Assembly: GCF_900101045.1 (NCBI RefSeq)
Contig: NZ_FNFN01000002.1
Span: 372,001-436,000 of the forward strand
Origin: Nocardioides sp. YR527
Lineage (GTDB): Bacteria; Actinomycetota; Actinomycetes; Propionibacteriales; Nocardioidaceae
Direction: 5' to 3'
DNA length: 64,000 nt
The notes under the pieces were generated by a model. It saw nothing but the letters and a program-made list of their open reading frames with translations. It did no database searches and had not been told where the DNA came from. Shown here one piece after another: positions 41,191-48,757 of the stretch. How positions within the stretch are numbered: position 1 is the stretch's first letter; each line of letters starts with the position of its first letter. Made by a program: the position numbers and the translations under genes.

Positions 41191-43380
41191 TCAGGAGACG
41201 GTGGTCAGCAGCTGGGTCGCACGGGTGAGGACGACGTAGAGCGTGGCGCGGCCGGTGGCCGACTCGCGTTCGATCTCGTCGGGGCTGACCACGACGATGC
41301 CGTCGAACTCGAGGCCCTTGGTGTCCAGGCCGGTGAGGACGACGATGCGGTCCTCGCCGGACGGCACCGAGGTCGGGTCGGCGGCGGAGGCGGCAGCGCT
41401 GGACGCGTCGTCAGCGAACTCGGACCAGGACGCGAGCCACGAGTTGACCTCGGAGCGGCGCGCGACCGGGACGACGATGCCGACGGTGCCGCCGACCTGC
41501 GACGCGATCTCGCCGACCGCTTCCCGGGTGGCCTGCTCCAGGTCGACCGCGTGCTCGATGACCTGCGGCTCGACGCCGGTGGAGCGGACCGCGGTGGGTA
41601 GGTCGGCGTCGAGCCCGACCCGCTCGGCGTAGGCGGCGGCGAAGCCGTAGATCTCGGCAGAGTTGCGGTAGTTCGTGGACAGGTGGAACGCGTGCACCGG
41701 CTTGCCCTCGAGCGCCTTGGCCCGGGCGGCCTCGGCCTCCTCCGCCACCGGCCACGAGGACTGGGCGGGGTCGCCGACGATGGTCCATGAGGCCGTACGT
41801 CCCCGGCGTCCGACCATCCGCCACTGCATCGGGGTGAGGTCCTGGGCCTCGTCGATGAGGATGTGGGCGAACGGGTCGTCGTCGATCCGGTAGGTCGGCG
41901 GGCGCCAGCCCCGGCCCGAGGAGAACTCGCGGTCGGAGGCGGTCATCAGCTCGGCGATGTCGATGCCGCTCTGGTCGGCGTCCCGCTCGTCGGCGACCTG
42001 CTCGGGGATGTCGCCGATCGCGTAGCGGAGCTCGTCGAGCAGCGGAATGTCCTCGATGGCCAGGTCGGCGTCGGTCAGGCCCCGGCCGGCCCACGACTTG
42101 AGGAGCAGCTGCTGCTCGTCGTGGGTCAGGACTCCCTCGGAGACGCGAGCGAGGAGCTCCGGGTCACGGAGCCAGCCGAGCACCTCGCGCGCCTCCAGCG
42201 CCGGCCACCAGGTGGCGGCGAACTCCAGGAATGCGGGGTTGTCGAGCATCTCGTCGTTGAAGACCTCGCGGCCTCGCTCGCGGCCGCGCTCGCCGCGTAC
42301 CTGACGCCAGAGGATGTCGAGAAGCAGCTGGGGTACGCGGCGGAGCTGCTGGTTGCGCCGACCCTGCCCCATCAGCTGTCGCCGCAGGTCACCGAGGCGC
42401 TTGCCGTCCAGTCGCAGCGAGTCGTCACGGTAGAAGACCTTGAACTCGCGCGGGGAGCCCGGCGCCTGCTGGCGCGAGGCACGGCGCAGCACCTCGGCCA
42501 TCCGGACCGAGCCCTTCACGTCGGCGACGGCGGGGTCGTTGTGCCACGTCGCGCGTACGCCGTCCACGACCTCGCCCAGCGAACGCAGCGCCACCGCGGT
42601 CTCACCGAGGCTCGGCAGTACGCGTTCGATGTAGCGCATGAAGACGCCCGACGGGCCGACGATGAGCACGCCACCGGACTCGTAGCGGCGACGTTCGGTG
42701 TAGAGCAGGTAGGCGGCCCGGTGGAGGGCCACCACGGTCTTGCCCACGCCAGGACCGCCGGAGATCGTCGTGACACCCTTGCCGGGCGCGCGGATGGCCT
42801 TGTCCTGCTCGGCCTGGATGGTCGCGACGATGGAGTGCATCGTGCGGTCCCGGGCGCGGCTGAGCTGGGCGATCAGCGCGCCCTCGCCGACGATCGGCAG
42901 GTCCGCGCCGGAGCTCTCCAGCGCCTCGGCGTCGAGCAGCTCGTCCTCGACGCCGATCACGCTCTGCCCCTCGGAGCGGAGCACCCGCCGCCGGATCACC
43001 GACCTCGGCTCGACCGCGGTGGCCTGGTAGAACACCGCTGCCGCCGGCGCCCGCCAGTCGATCAGCAGCGAGTCACGCTCGGCGTCGCGCAGACCGATGC
43101 GGCCGACGTAGCGCGGCTCGGGGTCGACCGACGGGTCGAGGTCGAGGCGGCCGAAGACCAGCCCCTCGTGAGCGGCGTCGAGCTGCGCGATGCGTCGCGC
43201 CGCCTGGAAGGCGAACGCGTCGCGCTCGACCAGACCGCCCTCATGCCCCAGGCGTCCACGGTCTCGGCCCTCTGCGGCCAGCTCCTGCGCAGCGCGCGCC
43301 GACTCCCCCAGCTGGAGGTAGACACGATCTACGAACCCCTGCTCCTGAGCGATCTCGCGCTCAGCCAGCTTGTCGTTCAA
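41191..43380 (-). CDS. helR: UvrD/Rep-superfamily helicase of the HelD/HelR type
   Basis: ATPase of 729 residues. The N-terminal charged helical arm (EREIAQEQGFVDRVYLQLGE) and RIGLRDAERDSLLIDWRAPA precede Walker A GGPGVGKTVVALHRAAYLLY (about 209-228). Walker B HILIDEAQDLTPMQWRMVGR follows, and the C-terminal helicase motifs end LYVVLTRATQLLT. HelD-type proteins release RNA polymerase from nucleic acid, and the actinobacterial HelR subgroup is linked to rifamycin tolerance. The start is TTG at 43380 with GGGGGAA 7 nt upstream. A 10-bp inverted repeat sits in the leader. Whether it belongs to HelR or plain HelD needs phylogeny. Confidence 0.85.
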   Translation of the reverse strand: MNDKLAEREIAQEQGFVDRVYLQLGESARAAQELAAEGRDRGRLGHEGGLVERDAFAFQAARRIAQLDAAHEGLVFGRLDLDPSVDPEPRYVGRIGLRDAERDSLLIDWRAPAAAVFYQATAVEPRSVIRRRVLRSEGQSVIGVEDELLDAEALESSGADLPIVGEGALIAQLSRARDRTMHSIVATIQAEQDKAIRAPGKGVTTISGGPGVGKTVVALHRAAYLLYTERRRYESGGVLIVGPSGVFMRYIERVLPSLGETAVALRSLGEVVDGVRATWHNDPAVADVKGSVRMAEVLRRASRQQAPGSPREFKVFYRDDSLRLDGKRLGDLRRQLMGQGRRNQQLRRVPQLLLDILWRQVRGERGRERGREVFNDEMLDNPAFLEFAATWWPALEAREVLGWLRDPELLARVSEGVLTHDEQQLLLKSWAGRGLTDADLAIEDIPLLDELRYAIGDIPEQVADERDADQSGIDIAELMTASDREFSSGRGWRPPTYRIDDDPFAHILIDEAQDLTPMQWRMVGRRGRTASWTIVGDPAQSSWPVAEEAEAARAKALEGKPVHAFHLSTNYRNSAEIYGFAAAYAERVGLDADLPTAVRSTGVEPQVIEHAVDLEQATREAVGEIASQVGGTVGIVVPVARRSEVNSWLASWSEFADDASSAAASAADPTSVPSGEDRIVVLTGLDTKGLEFDGIVVVSPDEIERESATGRATLYVVLTRATQLLTTVS

Positions 43381-43413
43381 CTGGATGTTCCCCCGTCACA
43401 AAGATCCACACCC

Positions 43414-43439
43414 GCCGTGCGCCCCCCATGGCGCACGGC
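43414..43439. promoter_or_regulatory. inverted repeat upstream of the helicase gene
   Basis: GCCGTGCGCC / GGCGCACGGC, perfect 10-bp arms with a CCCCAT loop, 34 bp before the TTG start. It could be an operator, a leader hairpin, or a terminator of the upstream enoyl-CoA hydratase transcript. It does not match the rifamycin-associated element as I remember it. Confidence 0.5.
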
Positions 43440-43496
43440 AAGGAGGTAACTCTACCCCCGACGTGGTGTTATGCGGGCACGGGTGCCGCCAATCGG

Positions 43497-44264
43497 CTAC
43501 CGCTTACGAGACAGGAACGCGGTCATCGCCTCGCGGGCCTCGTCGGAGCCGAAGAGGCGGGCGGAGAGGGCGGCCATCTCCTCGCCTCCGGCGTCGATGT
43601 GCTCGACCAGGCCGCGGACCATGAGGCGCTTGGTCTCGCGCAGGCCCTGGGGGGAGCCCTCGAGGAGCGAGGAGGTGATGGCGGAGACCTCGTCGTCGAG
43701 CGACTCGGCAGGGACGGCGGCGGTCAGGATGCCGATGCGGGCGGCCTCCGCGGCGTCGAACTTGTCGCCGGTGAGGAAGTAGCGGGAGGCGGCGCGGGAA
43801 TCGATCCGGGGCAGGATCGAGAGGGAGATCGCGGCGGGGGCGAGACCCAGTCGGACCTCGGTGAGCGCGAACGAGACGGTGTCGGCGGCGATCGCGATGT
43901 CGGCGGCGGCCACGAGCCCGAGACCGCCGGCGCGCACGGGTCCCTGGACCTTCGCCACGACGGGCTTGGTCAGGGCGACGATGGTGCGCTGGAGAAGTAC
44001 GATCCCGCGGGTGCCTTCCTCCATCGGCACCGTCGCGGCCTCGGAGAGGTCGGCGCCGGAGCAGAAGACGGTGCCGGTTGCCTGGAGCACGACCGCCTTG
44101 ACCGAGGTGTCCTTGTCGGACGCGTGCAGCGCCTCGAACAGCTCGGTGACGAGCCGGCGGGAGAGCGCGTTGCGGTTGGCCGGCGAGTCGAGGGTGATGG
44201 TGGCGACACCGTCGGCGACCTCGAGGTGGACGAGCTCTGCGTTGGTTTCTGGCGACTCAGTCAT
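43497..44264 (-). CDS. enoyl-CoA hydratase/isomerase family protein
   Basis: Crotonase-fold protein of 255 residues. DGVATITLDSPANRNALSRR, the oxyanion segment GTVFCSGADLSEAATV (about 66-81), GPVRAGGLGLVAAADIAIAA (about 108) and LTEVRLGLAPAAISL (about 137) are in place. At the positions of the two catalytic glutamates of true hydratases, one is replaced by a non-acidic residue in VRAGGLG, so it may act as an isomerase or other crotonase. ATG at 44264 has TAAGGT 7 nt upstream. The substrate is not evident. Confidence 0.85.
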   Translation of the reverse strand: MTESPETNAELVHLEVADGVATITLDSPANRNALSRRLVTELFEALHASDKDTSVKAVVLQATGTVFCSGADLSEAATVPMEEGTRGIVLLQRTIVALTKPVVAKVQGPVRAGGLGLVAAADIAIAADTVSFALTEVRLGLAPAAISLSILPRIDSRAASRYFLTGDKFDAAEAARIGILTAAVPAESLDDEVSAITSSLLEGSPQGLRETKRLMVRGLVEHIDAGGEEMAALSARLFGSDEAREAMTAFLSRKR

Positions 44265-44271
44265 GGGGCAG

Positions 44272-44277
44272 ACCTTA
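44272..44277 (-). promoter_or_regulatory. leaderless -10 box (TAAGGT) for the enoyl-CoA hydratase gene
   Basis: TAAGGT on the minus strand ends 7 nt before the ATG at 44264, in a 31-bp divergent gap. Confidence 0.5.
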
Positions 44278-44295
44278 CGGTGATTGACTGGACCT

Positions 44296-44865
44296 GTGGA
44301 CCCGGTCCTCGATGCGTTCGCCGCCATCCCCCGGGAGGGCTTCCTCCCACCCGAGGAGCGTGGCTTCGCGGGCTTCGACGAGCCGCTTCCGATCGGGCAC
44401 GGGCAGACCAACTCGCAGCCGCGAACCGTGGCCGACATGCTGCGACTTATCCAGGTGGAACCGGGCGACAAGGTGCTCGACGTCGGCTCCGGGTCGGGCT
44501 GGACCACCGCCCTGCTCGCCTACCTGACCGGTCCCGAGGGCAGCGTCATCGGGGTCGAGCTGGAGCCGTCCCTGGTCAGGTTCGGCCGCCGAAACCTGGC
44601 TGCGACCGCCCAGCCGTGGGCTCGCATCGAGAAGGCGAAGCCGGGGGTCCTCGGGTGGCCCCAGGAGGCTGCGTACGACCGCATCCTCGTCTCCGCCGAG
44701 GCCGATGCGCTGCCGAACGAGCTGATGGACCAGCTGGCCACGCCCGGTCGGATGGTGGTCCCGGTCGCCGGCCTGATGATGCTGGTCGAACGGAACGAGA
44801 CCGGCACGGCGCGGCTCAGCGGCCACGGCTGGTATCGCTTCGTGCCGCTCCGCCGGCACCTCTAA
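44296..44865 (+). CDS. protein-L-isoaspartate O-methyltransferase-like protein
   Basis: SAM-dependent methyltransferase of 189 residues in the PCMT family. Conserved segments are AAIPREGFLPPEERGFAGFD, IGHGQTNSQPRTVADML (substrate loop), VLDVGSGSGWTTALLAYL (SAM motif I, about 55-72) and YDRILVSAEADALPNELM. PCMT repairs isoaspartyl damage by methyl transfer; the core motifs support that reaction. The GTG at 44296 is preferred over TTG at 44284 because the family begins near VDPVLDAF. Its stop overlaps the stop of the convergent YihY gene. Confidence 0.82.
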   Translation: MDPVLDAFAAIPREGFLPPEERGFAGFDEPLPIGHGQTNSQPRTVADMLRLIQVEPGDKVLDVGSGSGWTTALLAYLTGPEGSVIGVELEPSLVRFGRRNLAATAQPWARIEKAKPGVLGWPQEAAYDRILVSAEADALPNELMDQLATPGRMVVPVAGLMMLVERNETGTARLSGHGWYRFVPLRRHL

Positions 44866-46016
44866 GGCGTACGCCGCTCCGGCTCGCCCTCGTCGGGATG
44901 CGGCAGCGCGCGCAGCTGGCCCGGCGGCACCGGGGGCGGCGGCTTGGTCGGCGGCAGGGGCTGGCTGAACTCGTCGCGGCGACGGATCTGCCGAGCGGTC
45001 TTGCGGAGCCAGGAGGGGTCCATGACGATCTCGTGGCTGTTGCCGTCGGGCCCGTCGAAGGTGACCGCGACCGTCTCGAATCCCTTGTGGCGCTGCATCA
45101 GCGCATAGCTCGCGTAGGCGCGGCGGTCGGCCTCGGTCAGCTCGACGTCGTCGGTGAAGAGGGTGAGCAGCGCGCGCGGCCACAGGTGACGTGAGTAGAC
45201 GACGTTGACCTCGATCGAGATCACCACCATCAGCGCCGCGATGTAGAGGAAGGCGACCAGACCGAGGACCAGCGCGAAGGTCTGGTTCATGCCACGGGTG
45301 GCGGCGAGCACGTGCTGGACGAACTCCGCACCGAAGTACTGCAGTACCTGCCACAGCAGCGCGAACGTGAGCGCTCCCGGAAGGGCGTGACCGAGGGCGT
45401 GGTCGCGCGTGGTGGCCATCCGGAAGACGACGCAGAGCATGCCGGTGACGATCACGACGGTGCCGAGGATCACCAGCCAGTAGCCGACGTCGACCGCCTT
45501 GAACCCGAGGAAGTCCGTACGGCTCAGCACCAACGACAGCGCGGTCACCGAGAGGATGGCCAGACCGCCGGCGGCGAGCATGAGCAGCGACCGGACCCTC
45601 AGCAGGATCGGGTTGGGACGGCTGTTGCGCGGCACGGACCAGGCTGTGTTGACCGCGTTCTGCAACGAGAGGCCCAGGCCGAGCGCACCGTAGAGGGCCG
45701 TGATCCCACCGATGATGATCGCCCCGGTCGAGCCGGTGAGCTCCTTGCGGCCGAGCTGGTCGCCGATGATCGGGAACTGCGCCAGCGCGGTGTCGAGGAC
45801 CGCCTCCTGCAGATCCGGGTTGCCCTCCAGCACGAAACCGAGGATCGAGGAGGCGAGCAGCAGGATCGGGAAGACGGCCACGAACGCGTAGTAGGTGATG
45901 ATCGCGGCGAGGTTGTTGCCCTGGTCGTCCCAGAACTTGTACAGCACGGCCAGCGGGAACGCGACCGGCGGGAACCGGCGCTGAGCCCGATCCATTGCCG
46001 TCGCCGCTCCAGCCAT
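44862..46016 (-). CDS. YihY/BrkB family membrane protein
   Basis: Integral membrane protein of 384 residues with six main hydrophobic segments. Family hallmarks are WDDQGNNLAAIITYYAFVAV near the start, ITALYGALGLGLSLQNAVNT and NVVYSRHLWPRALL. The C-terminal about 90 residues are cytosolic and end in a proline-rich, charged tail. Proteins of this family (once misnamed RNase BN) have no firmly established transport function. TAGCCT lies 7 nt before the ATG at 46016. Confidence 0.85.
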   Translation of the reverse strand: MAGAATAMDRAQRRFPPVAFPLAVLYKFWDDQGNNLAAIITYYAFVAVFPILLLASSILGFVLEGNPDLQEAVLDTALAQFPIIGDQLGRKELTGSTGAIIIGGITALYGALGLGLSLQNAVNTAWSVPRNSRPNPILLRVRSLLMLAAGGLAILSVTALSLVLSRTDFLGFKAVDVGYWLVILGTVVIVTGMLCVVFRMATTRDHALGHALPGALTFALLWQVLQYFGAEFVQHVLAATRGMNQTFALVLGLVAFLYIAALMVVISIEVNVVYSRHLWPRALLTLFTDDVELTEADRRAYASYALMQRHKGFETVAVTFDGPDGNSHEIVMDPSWLRKTARQIRRRDEFSQPLPPTKPPPPVPPGQLRALPHPDEGEPERRTP

Positions 46017-46023
46017 AAGGGTC

Positions 46024-46029
46024 AGGCTA
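46024..46029 (-). promoter_or_regulatory. leaderless -10 box (TAGCCT) for the YihY gene
   Basis: TAGCCT on the minus strand ends 7 nt before the ATG at 46016. Confidence 0.5.
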
Positions 46030-46091
46030 ACCCCTGTGCAACCCGATAGATTGAACCTCGGTCAGGTCAGCAGGCCAGCACACTCGAGGAG

Positions 46092-46703
46092 ATGACCCAC
46101 CAGATGTCCAACTTCGGCCCGCCGCCGGGGCCGCCGCCAGGCGCACCGCAGGACCCCGCTCGTGGACCGCAGCCGCAGGCCCCACCCTGGGCACAGCAGG
46201 CGTACGTCCCCTCCGGCCCGCCGCTCGCGACCTGGGTTCAGCGCATGGCCAGTGGTCTCGTGGACGCCGTGCTGCTGGTGCCGTTCTATCTCGTCGCCAG
46301 CGTGGGCGGCGGCCTGGCTCGTGAGTCCGGCTTCATCGTCACCGGGCTCGGAGTCCTGGCCATCGTGGCCGGATGGTTCGGCTTCCTCGCCTTCGCGATC
46401 TGGAACCAGGTGATCCGGCAGGGCCGCACCGGGCACACGATCGGCAAGCGCCTGCTTCGTATCAAGCTCGTCGGGAAGGACCCCGGGTCGACAGCCGGCG
46501 TTCCGCTGACGCTGTTCCGGCAAGCTCTGAACGCGATCGGCTGGGTGCTGATCTTCCTCACCTACTACGGAGGCTTCGCCTTCCTGTTCTTCGGCTCCGT
46601 CGTCTGCCTGGTCAACTACCTGTGGCCCTTGTGGGACAGGCGGAGGCAGACGCTCGCCGACAAGCTCGTCGGGACGCTGGTCGTCGGAGAGGCGCGCTCC
46701 TAA
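46092..46703 (+). CDS. RDD-family membrane protein, paralogue 1
   Basis: Protein of 203 residues. A proline/glycine/glutamine-rich cytosolic N-terminus (GPPPGPPPGAPQDPARG) precedes an RDD domain (about 45-195) with three hydrophobic segments, including MASGLVDAVLLVPFYLVAS and LIFLTYYGGFAFLFFGSVV, and the closing motif LWDRRRQTLADKLVGTLVV. ATG at 46092 has GGAG upstream. RDD proteins may act in cation homeostasis or as regulators; function here is unknown. The next gene is a close paralogue. Confidence 0.82.
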   Translation: MTHQMSNFGPPPGPPPGAPQDPARGPQPQAPPWAQQAYVPSGPPLATWVQRMASGLVDAVLLVPFYLVASVGGGLARESGFIVTGLGVLAIVAGWFGFLAFAIWNQVIRQGRTGHTIGKRLLRIKLVGKDPGSTAGVPLTLFRQALNAIGWVLIFLTYYGGFAFLFFGSVVCLVNYLWPLWDRRRQTLADKLVGTLVVGEARS

Positions 46704-46751
46704 CGGCAGGTGGCTCAGGCGTGTGCGCTGACATTTGGGTTCCGATGTGGC

Positions 46752-46757
46752 CATACT
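46752..46757 (+). promoter_or_regulatory. leaderless -10 box (CATACT)
   Basis: CATACT ends 7 nt before the ATG at 46765 and supports that start over the GTG at 46735. Confidence 0.4.
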
Positions 46758-46764
46758 CGGCCCC

Positions 46765-47460
46765 ATGTCTAACTACGGCCCGCCTCCTGGCGCCCCGCAG
46801 GACCCCTCCGGCCAGCCCCTGCCGCCGACGCCGCCGCCGGCGCCGGCCTACGGTCAGCCCAGCGCTCCGCCGCCTCCGCCCGTGCCGGGCTACGGCGCCG
46901 CTCCCGCCGCTCCGACCGGCTACAGCGCCGCCCCGGCCGGCTACGGCTATGGCGCCCCGACCCCGCCGTACGCCTCCTGGGGTGCACGTGCGGGTGCCTT
47001 CATCATCGACGGACTCGTCGGCGCGGTGGCCATGATCCCGTTCTGGATCGGCTACGGCCTGCTCATCGGCGGAGCCGCCGCGGGTGGCACCTCGGAGTAT
47101 GACCCGAACACCGGCATGTACACGCCGGCCGGCGAGCCCAACGGGGCCCTCATGGCCATCGGCGGGCTCCTCATGTTCATCGGCTTTCTCGTGAGTCTCG
47201 CCTTCCTGTTCTGGAACTACGGCCTGAAGCAGGGCAAGACGGGCTACACGATCGGCAAGGGCGTCCTCGGCATCAAGGTCGTCAAGGAGGCCGACGGCCA
47301 GGTCCTCGGCACCTGGTTCTCGATCGGGCGCTTCTTCGTCCACTACCTCGACCAGCTCGCCTGCTACATCGGCTACCTGTGGCCGCTGTGGGACGACAAG
47401 CGCCAGACCTTCGCCGACAAGATCCTCAGCACGATCGTGATCATCGAGCCGAAGAAGTAG
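46765..47460 (+). CDS. RDD-family membrane protein, paralogue 2
   Basis: Protein of 231 residues with a Pro/Gly/Tyr-rich N-terminal tail of about 65 residues (MSNYGPPPGAPQDPSG onward) and an RDD domain ending LWDDKRQTFADKILSTIVI. Hydrophobic segments include FIIDGLVGAVAMIPFWIGYG. The TGYTIGKGVLGIKVVKEADG loop corresponds to TGHTIGKRLLRIKLVGKDPG in paralogue 1, so the pair arose by tandem duplication. The low-complexity N-termini suggest a disordered or condensate-forming region, but no function is known. Confidence 0.83.
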   Translation: MSNYGPPPGAPQDPSGQPLPPTPPPAPAYGQPSAPPPPPVPGYGAAPAAPTGYSAAPAGYGYGAPTPPYASWGARAGAFIIDGLVGAVAMIPFWIGYGLLIGGAAAGGTSEYDPNTGMYTPAGEPNGALMAIGGLLMFIGFLVSLAFLFWNYGLKQGKTGYTIGKGVLGIKVVKEADGQVLGTWFSIGRFFVHYLDQLACYIGYLWPLWDDKRQTFADKILSTIVIIEPKK

Positions 47461-47465
47461 CACCC

Positions 47466-47585
47466 GTCGGTCGAGCCGCCGGAGCCGCTAGGCGGAGGCG
47501 TGTCGAGACCAACACAGTCCCATCGTGCGCGATAGGCGACCGTGTTGGTCTCGACACGCTCGCTGGCGCTCGCGGCTCGACCGAC
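47466..47585. repeat. dispersed repeat family A, fullest copy
   Basis: Outer 14-bp arms GTCGGTCGAGCCGC / GCGGCTCGACCGAC and inner 18-bp arms GCGTGTCGAGACCAACAC (47498-47515) / GTGTTGGTCTCGACACGC (47542-47559) are perfect. It fills the gap between convergent RDD and acyl-CoA dehydrogenase genes and should form a strong double hairpin on either strand. Confidence 0.85.
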
Positions 47586-47587
47586 GT

Positions 47588-48757
47588 CTAGTAGGACTTC
47601 GGGAGTCCCAGGGTGTGCATGGCGATGTAGTTGAGGATCATCTCCCGGCTGACCGGGGCGATCCGGCCGAGACGGGCGGCGACGAGCTGGTTGGCCAGGC
47701 CGTACTCGACCGTGAGGCCGTTGCCGCCGTGGGTGTGGACCGCGGCATCGGTGGCGTTGCAGGCGACCTCGCCGGCGGCGTACTTGGCCATGTTGGCGTA
47801 CTCCCCGGCGCCCGCGTCGTCACCGGCGTCGTAGAGCGCGGCAGCCTTCTGCCACAGCAGACGAGCCTGCTCCAGCTCGATCTTGACCTTCGCGAGCGGG
47901 TGCGCGATGCCCTGGTGGGAGCCGATCGGGGCGTCCTTCCAGACCGAGCGGTCCGCCGCGTACGCCACGGCCTTCCCCAGTGCGTAGCGCGCCATGCCGC
48001 AGGAGAGGGCGGCGCCCATGATCCGCTCGGGGTTGAGGCCGGCGAAGAGCTGCCAGATCCCGCCGTCCTCGTCGCCGACGAGGGCGTCGGCGGGGAGGCG
48101 TACGTCGTCGATGAAGAGGGTGAACTGCTTCTCCGGCGCCTCCCAGGCCATCGGGATGACCTGCTTGGTGAAGCCCTCGGAGTCGGCCGGGACCACGAAG
48201 AGGGCCGGCTTGAGCTTGCCCGTCTTGGCATCCTCGGTCCGGGCGACGATGAGGACCGAGTCCGCCTCGTCGACGCCGGAGATGAAGGTCTTCTGGCCGT
48301 TCAGCACCCAGTTGTCGCCGTCACGCTTGGCCGTGGTGGTGATCTTGTGGGAGTTGGAGCCGGCGTCGGCCTCGGTGATCCCGAAGGCCATCAGCAGGCT
48401 CCCGTCAGCGATGGCGGGAAGCCAGCGCTTCTTCTGCTCCTCGGTGCCGCAGCGGCCGATGATCGAGCCGCAGATCGCGGGGCTGACGACCATCATCAGC
48501 AGCGGGGCGCCGGCGGTCGCGGCCTCCTCGAGCACGGCGGCCAGGTCGCTCATGCCACCGCCACCGCCGCCGTACTCCTCGGCGATGTTGACGCCGAGGA
48601 ACCCGTGGCGGCCCATCTCGAGCCACATCTCGGTCATCTTGCCGCCCTCGCGGGCCTGCTTGGCGACGAAGTCGTGACCGTACTTCCCGGCCAGCTTCGC
48701 CACCGCCTCCCGCAGTGCGAGTCGCTCCTCGGGCTCACTGAACGCCGATGCGGTCAT
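47588..48757 (-). CDS. fadE12: acyl-CoA dehydrogenase (FadE12-like)
   Basis: Flavoenzyme of 389 residues that oxidises acyl-CoA to enoyl-CoA. Visible: YGGGGGGMSDLAAVLEEAAT, MAFGITEADAGSNSHKITTT (FAD/substrate loop), NGQKTFISGVDEADSVLIVA and the C-terminal AVHTHGGNGLTVEYGLANQL. It is the last gene of a seven-gene operon and overlaps the biotin carboxylase gene by 4 bp. Gene order matches the mycobacterial fadE12-accA2-accD2-fadE13 cluster. Substrate is inferred to be a branched or medium-chain acyl-CoA. Confidence 0.88.
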   Translation of the reverse strand: MTASAFSEPEERLALREAVAKLAGKYGHDFVAKQAREGGKMTEMWLEMGRHGFLGVNIAEEYGGGGGGMSDLAAVLEEAATAGAPLLMMVVSPAICGSIIGRCGTEEQKKRWLPAIADGSLLMAFGITEADAGSNSHKITTTAKRDGDNWVLNGQKTFISGVDEADSVLIVARTEDAKTGKLKPALFVVPADSEGFTKQVIPMAWEAPEKQFTLFIDDVRLPADALVGDEDGGIWQLFAGLNPERIMGAALSCGMARYALGKAVAYAADRSVWKDAPIGSHQGIAHPLAKVKIELEQARLLWQKAAALYDAGDDAGAGEYANMAKYAAGEVACNATDAAVHTHGGNGLTVEYGLANQLVAARLGRIAPVSREMILNYIAMHTLGLPKSY

